33,287 nucleotides of DNA from the NCBI GenBank assembly GCA_902521615.1, contig CABYSJ010000013.1, positions 1 to 33,287 of the forward strand, in the 5' to 3' direction. The stretch is from an uncultured Pelagibacteraceae bacterium (GTDB lineage Bacteria; Pseudomonadota; Alphaproteobacteria; Pelagibacterales; Pelagibacteraceae). Below, in pieces: positions 29,340 through 33,287 of this stretch. The translations under genes were made by a program, and so were the position numbers. Under the pieces are notes generated by a model. It saw nothing but the letters and a program-made list of their open reading frames with translations, was not told where the DNA came from and did no database searches. The stretch's first letter is position 1. Each line of letters starts with the position of its first letter.

Positions 29340-30959
29340 TTACATATTTCCATATCTTGGTCCGCCACCACCTTCTGGTGTCACCCAAGTTATGTTTTGT
29401 GAAGGCTCTTTAATATCGCAAGTTTTACAATGAATACAATTTTGCGAATTAATTACAAACTTATTAACATCATTTTCTTTCTGCACTTCGTATACTCCAG
29501 CAGGACAATATCTTTGTGCTGGTTCATCAAATTTTTCTAAAGTGTATTTGATTGGTAAATCAGGATCTTTAAGTTTTAAATGAACTGGTTGATTGTCTGC
29601 ATGATTGGTTCCTGTTAGATAAACTGAACTTGTTTTATCAAAAGTTATTACATTATCGTACTTTGGATAATCAATTTTGGGCATTTGACTTGCAGGTTTT
29701 AATGTTTCATGATCTGCATGTTTGTGTTTAAGAGTGAACGGAAGCTTTCCTCTAAACAAAATTTGATCAATACCTGTAAAGATAATTCCCAAAATTAATC
29801 CCCAACTAAAACTAGGTTTTACATTTCGGGCCTCAAATAATTCTTTATATAACCAACTTTTTTTAAATTTATCTTCATAATTAGACAAATCTTTATTTTC
29901 TTTTAAGTGTTCATTAATAGTTTCAGCTGCAATCATTCCACTTTTCATTGCAGTATGAGAGCCTTTAATTTTAGGCATATTTAATGTACCAGCATCACAT
30001 CCTACTAGTAAGGCACCTGGCATAAACATTTTAGGTAAACTTTGAAATCCTCCCTCGATTAATGCTCTTGCGCCATATGAAATTCTTTTTCCTCCCTCTA
30101 TTATTTTTTTAATTGCTGGATGAGTTTTAAATCTTTGAAACTCATCATATGGAGATAAATGCGGATTTTTGTAATCCAATCCTATTACATAGCCTAAAAA
30201 CACTTGTTTATTTTCAGCGTGATACATAAAGCTTCCACCGTAAGTATTGTTATCAAGTGGCCATCCAGCTGTATGCATTACTAGTCCTTCTTCATGATTT
30301 TTTTCTTCTATTTCCCAAATTTCCTTAAAACCAATTCCATATTGCTGGGGATCTTTTCCTTTACTCAGTTCAAATTTTTGAATCAATTGTTTTCCTAGAT
30401 GACCTCTGCAACCTTCAGCAAAAACTGTTACTTTTCCTAAAAGCTCAATGCCTGGTTCAAAGCTATCTTTTTTGTTGCCCTCTTTATCTATACCCATATC
30501 TTGGGTAGCTACTCCTTTAACAGACCCGTCATCGTTATATAAAATTTCACTTGCTGGGAAACCTGGAAAAATTTCTACACCCAAAGCTTCTGCTTGTTCA
30601 GCTAACCATCTACATAAGTTAGCTAAACTAATAATATAATTTTTATGATTTTGTTGAACTGCTGGCAAAAGCCAAGTTGGCCAACTTAAAGACTTTGTTT
30701 TTCCTAAAAATAAAAATTTTTCTTTTGTTACTTTTGTTTTAATTGGCGAGTTAAGCTCTCTCCAATTAGGTAATAACTCATCTAGAGCTCTTGTTTCAAA
30801 AACATTCCCACTTAAAATATGAGCTCCTATCTCTGAAGCTTTTTCAAGTAAGCAAACATTTAAATTTGAATCTAATTGTTTTAATTTAATTGCAGTTGCT
30901 AATCCTGATGGACCACCACCAATAATTACAACATCATATTCCATAGATTCTCTAGACAT
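29340..30959 (-). CDS. electron transfer flavoprotein-ubiquinone oxidoreductase (ETF-QO)
   Basis: This 539-aa protein has an N-terminal FAD motif (VVIIGGGPSGLATAIKL, 10-26) and EKASEIGAHILSGNVFE, plus the C-terminal [4Fe-4S] ligands Cys485 (YCPAGVYE), Cys508, Cys511 and Cys514 (NCIHCKTCDIKEPSQNI). All are features of ETF-QO. It is a monotopic inner-membrane enzyme that passes electrons from reduced ETF to ubiquinone. It follows etfA by 23 bp in the run DMGDH-like, etfB, etfA, ETF-QO. Electrons from the upstream N-methyl-amine dehydrogenase can thus be sent to the respiratory chain. Length is normal. Confidence 0.96.
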   Translation of the reverse strand: MSRESMEYDVVIIGGGPSGLATAIKLKQLDSNLNVCLLEKASEIGAHILSGNVFETRALDELLPNWRELNSPIKTKVTKEKFLFLGKTKSLSWPTWLLPAVQQNHKNYIISLANLCRWLAEQAEALGVEIFPGFPASEILYNDDGSVKGVATQDMGIDKEGNKKDSFEPGIELLGKVTVFAEGCRGHLGKQLIQKFELSKGKDPQQYGIGFKEIWEIEEKNHEEGLVMHTAGWPLDNNTYGGSFMYHAENKQVFLGYVIGLDYKNPHLSPYDEFQRFKTHPAIKKIIEGGKRISYGARALIEGGFQSLPKMFMPGALLVGCDAGTLNMPKIKGSHTAMKSGMIAAETINEHLKENKDLSNYEDKFKKSWLYKELFEARNVKPSFSWGLILGIIFTGIDQILFRGKLPFTLKHKHADHETLKPASQMPKIDYPKYDNVITFDKTSSVYLTGTNHADNQPVHLKLKDPDLPIKYTLEKFDEPAQRYCPAGVYEVQKENDVNKFVINSQNCIHCKTCDIKEPSQNITWVTPEGGGGPRYGNM

Positions 30960-30982
30960 AATCTAGTTTTTAACTGTAAGGA

Positions 30983-31936
30983 TTATTTTTGTATAGTGTT
31001 TAATTTGTTCAACTCTTCCATGAACTGAGGTAAGGCTTCAAAGAGATCTGCCTCAAGACCATAATCAGCAACGCTAAAAATAGGCGCTTCACCATCTTTA
31101 TTAATTGCAACTATAACTTTACTTTCTTTCATGCCTGCTAAATGCTGAATTGCTCCTGATATTCCAACAGCTATGTATAAATCTGGTACAACAACTTTTC
31201 CAGTTTGCCCAACTTGATGATCGTTGCTTATATAACCTGCATCAACTGCAGCTCTTGATGCTCCAATAGCTGCTCCAAGCTTATCAGCAATTTCGGTAAT
31301 TAATTTAAAGTTATCTCCACTTTGCATTCCTCTTCCACCTGACACAACAATTCTAGCTGTACCAAGTTCAGGTCTATCAGATTTAATTTCTTCTCTTTTT
31401 ACAAATTTTGTATTTGAAAACTCTTCACCAGCATCAATTTTCTCAATTGGTGCAGATCCTCCTGAGCTTTCGCAAGGGTCAAATGAAGTTGGTCTAATAG
31501 TTACACATTTTTTTGCATCATTACTTTTAACTGTTGCAAAAGCATTTCCAGCATAAATTGGTCTAACAAATGTGTCAGATGATATTACTTTGATAATGTC
31601 ACTAATTTGTGAAGTATCAAGATGAGCTGCAATCCTTGGCATTAAATTTTTACCAAATGTATTTGCTGAACAAATAATATGAGAATAATTTTCTGCTAAC
31701 TTAACCACAACTGGAGCAAAATTTTCTGCTGTGAAGTTTTCATAGTGAGCTCCTTCTACACTCAATACCTTTTTAACTACTGGAAGTTCAGATAATTGTT
31801 TTGCAGCATCTGCAGAGTTTTGACCAATAATCACAGCATGAACATCTGAATCAATTTGAGATGCTGCTGTAGCAGCATTAAGAGTAAATGGTCTTAACTC
31901 TTTATTATTATGCTCTGCTATAAGTAAAACTGCCAT
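30983..31936 (-). CDS. etfA: electron transfer flavoprotein alpha subunit
   Basis: This 317-aa protein has the ETF alpha C-terminal FAD domain: IVVSGGRGMQSGDNF, GASRAAVDAGYISNDHQVGQTGK, LYIAVGISGAIQHLAGM and VAINKDGEAPIFSVADYG. It carries FAD and shuttles electrons from dehydrogenases to ETF-QO with EtfB. It starts exactly at the etfB stop (1-bp overlap), so translation is coupled. Confidence 0.96.
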   Translation of the reverse strand: MAVLLIAEHNNKELRPFTLNAATAASQIDSDVHAVIIGQNSADAAKQLSELPVVKKVLSVEGAHYENFTAENFAPVVVKLAENYSHIICSANTFGKNLMPRIAAHLDTSQISDIIKVISSDTFVRPIYAGNAFATVKSNDAKKCVTIRPTSFDPCESSGGSAPIEKIDAGEEFSNTKFVKREEIKSDRPELGTARIVVSGGRGMQSGDNFKLITEIADKLGAAIGASRAAVDAGYISNDHQVGQTGKVVVPDLYIAVGISGAIQHLAGMKESKVIVAINKDGEAPIFSVADYGLEADLFEALPQFMEELNKLNTIQK

Positions 31937-32685
31937 TAAATTACTTTCGCCTCATTTTTTAATTTTTGAACTAATTCTGCAACATTTGCTACTTTTATGC
32001 CTGCTTTTCTTTTTGGAGGTTCCTCTACTTTTAATTGCTCTAATCTTGGTGATACATCTACGCCTAAATCAGAAGCTGCAATTTCCTCTATAGGTTTTTT
32101 CTTAGCCTTCATTATATTTGGTAGTGATGCATATCTTGGTTCATTTAGCCTAAGATCACAAGTTACAATAGCTGGAACATTTATTTCAATTGTTTCAAGA
32201 CCTTCATCTATTTCTCTAGTTACTTCTAATTTATTATCTTTCACATCAATCTTTGAGGCAAATGTTGCTTGTGGCCAATTTAATAAAGCACTCAACATTT
32301 GGCCTGTTTGATTACAATCGTCATCAATTGCTTGTTTACCCATAAATACTAAATCTGGTTTTTCTTTATCTACTATTTTTTGTAAAATTTTTGAAACAGC
32401 GAGTGGTTCTAAAATTCCATCGACTTTCACATGAATACCTCTGTCCGCACCAACCGCTAAAGCTTTCCTAACTGTTTCTTGAGCTTTTTCTTCACCGACA
32501 GTTACTGCAACTACTTCTGAAGCTTTGCCTGCCTCTTTAATCTTTACAGCCTCTTCTATTGCATTATCATCAGGAGGATTGGTTGACATTTTAACGTTGT
32601 CAGTAACTACACCCGTTCCATCTTCTTTAACTCTTATTTGAACGTTGTAATCAATAACCCTTTTTACAGCTACTAAAATTTTCAT
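31936..32685 (-). CDS. etfB: electron transfer flavoprotein beta subunit
   Basis: This 249-aa protein has the EtfB pattern. The N-terminus is [18 protein letters not shown], the AMP-binding region includes [24 protein letters not shown], and [21 protein letters not shown] is the typical contact segment. It binds AMP and pairs with EtfA. It starts at the end of the upstream dehydrogenase gene with a 1-bp overlap, so all four genes of the block are translationally linked. Confidence 0.96.
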   Translation of the reverse strand: MKILVAVKRVIDYNVQIRVKEDGTGVVTDNVKMSTNPPDDNAIEEAVKIKEAGKASEVVAVTVGEEKAQETVRKALAVGADRGIHVKVDGILEPLAVSKILQKIVDKEKPDLVFMGKQAIDDDCNQTGQMLSALLNWPQATFASKIDVKDNKLEVTREIDEGLETIEINVPAIVTCDLRLNEPRYASLPNIMKAKKKPIEEIAASDLGVDVSPRLEQLKVEEPPKRKAGIKVANVAELVQKLKNEAKVI

Positions 32686-33287
32686 TAAGCTCTCAATAAA
32701 TTATTTTCTGAATCGTATGGACTTTCATCTAGGACAGTAGCGTCGTACATTTCACCTAATATATCAACTTGTAAATTGTCGCCTACGTTTGAACAATCTG
32801 GTTTAACCATTGCAAGAGCTATTGATTTATCTAATCTAAATCCAAATTCACCCCCAGTTGCTCTTCCAACAACTTTTCCATCTTTAAAAATTGGGTTATT
32901 TCCTAGCACGTCTGCGTCTTTAGTATTATGGACCTCTAAAGTAACTAATTTATTATCAAAACCTTTTTCTCTCCATTTATTAAGTGCCTCTAAACCAATA
33001 AAGTTTCCTTTATTTGGATGAACAAATCTATCAAGACCAGACTCGTATGGTGAATATTCAATTGATAATTCTGTGCCAACTAGTTTATAAGATTTTTCAA
33101 CTCTTAAACTATTCATTGCTCTAATTCCAAAGGGTTTAATTCCTAAATCTTTTCCTGCTTCCATTAATTTATCAAAAATATGGTTTTGATATTCAATTGG
33201 ATGATGTAGTTCCCAACCAAGCTCACCTACAAAGTTTACTCTCATTGCATTTACTGGAGCGTAACCAACATTAACATTTTTTGCAGT
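32685..33287 (-). CDS. dimethylglycine/sarcosine dehydrogenase-type protein, C-terminal GcvT domains (partial)
   Basis: The frame is open to the right edge (about 200 residues seen). It matches the C-terminal aminomethyltransferase-like part of DMGDH/SARDH-type flavoproteins: [50 protein letters not shown] and [12 protein letters not shown]. The N-terminal FAD domain would lie outside the window. An internal ATG at 33245 is not the start, since the conserved motif continues before it. Family members demethylate dimethylglycine or sarcosine, passing one-carbon units to tetrahydrofolate and electrons to ETF. The downstream etfBA and ETF-QO genes fit that role exactly. Exact methylated substrate unknown. 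A stand-alone GcvT is the alternative, but less likely given the ETF partners. Confidence 0.85.
   Translation of the reverse strand, partial: TAKNVNVGYAPVNAMRVNFVGELGWELHHPIEYQNHIFDKLMEAGKDLGIKPFGIRAMNSLRVEKSYKLVGTELSIEYSPYESGLDRFVHPNKGNFIGLEALNKWREKGFDNKLVTLEVHNTKDADVLGNNPIFKDGKVVGRATGGEFGFRLDKSIALAMVKPDCSNVGDNLQVDILGEMYDATVLDESPYDSENNLLRA

Noticed and set aside
33243..33245. ATG 33245 as the start of the last minus-strand gene
   Set aside because: The frame stays open to the window edge and the conserved GcvT-domain sequence continues upstream, so the gene is truncated by the window instead.

Overview
The window is AT-rich, tightly packed alphaproteobacterial DNA that looks like SAR11 (Pelagibacterales). 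The grounds are very low GC, spacers of 0-20 bp, many genes overlapping by 1-8 bp, and a gene set typical of streamlined marine bacteria: a TRAP transporter, an FbpABC-type iron ABC transporter, AcuI, DUF2237, and a betaine demethylation-type enzyme beside ETF/ETF-QO. No tRNA, rRNA, CRISPR, IS element or prophage gene was seen. The taxonomic call is inference from composition and gene content.

Left part (1-17840). The window opens with the 3' end of a plus-strand gamma-butyrobetaine hydroxylase-like gene. From 14540 down to 178 every gene is on the minus strand and nearly contiguous. In transcription order these are an IlvD/Edd sugar-acid dehydratase, a D-2-hydroxyacid dehydrogenase, a DctP-DctQ-DctM TRAP transporter, a 3-hydroxyisobutyrate dehydrogenase-type reductase, a DHRS6/2-keto-3-deoxy-L-fuconate-dehydrogenase-like SDR, an FAH-fold hydrolase, an enolase-superfamily acid-sugar dehydratase and an SMP-30 lactonase. 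Next come PEP carboxylase (overlapping the lactonase gene by 26 bp), CcdA and an azoreductase-type flavoprotein. Divergently, from 14587, run a UxaA/GarD-type dehydratase, a DMT permease and a second 3-hydroxyisobutyrate dehydrogenase-like gene. Together this is a sugar-acid uptake and catabolism island with three unrelated dehydratase folds. PEP carboxylase is embedded at its 3' end, where it could replenish oxaloacetate.

Middle part (17841-21113). A 284-bp gene-free stretch holds a run of small hairpins and a 9-codon ORF behind a near-perfect Shine-Dalgarno; it is a candidate structured RNA. It is followed by an unknown protein, a cytochrome c', a cytochrome b561, a DUF4396 membrane protein and a persulfide dioxygenase. 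The cytochrome genes start back-to-back in a shared ATGCAT palindrome.

Right part (20796-33287). The iron(III) transport operon (fbpA, a 64-aa Cys-motif protein, fbpB, fbpC) runs on into azlCD, behind tandem Fur-like palindromes, and a strong hairpin separates fbpA and the small gene from the permease. Then come folE-acuI-lysR (minus), hisI-DUF2237 (plus) and, on the minus strand, a dimethylglycine/sarcosine dehydrogenase-type gene cut by the window edge, followed by etfB, etfA and ETF-QO. That last block is a complete route for passing electrons from an N-methyl-amine dehydrogenase to ubiquinone.
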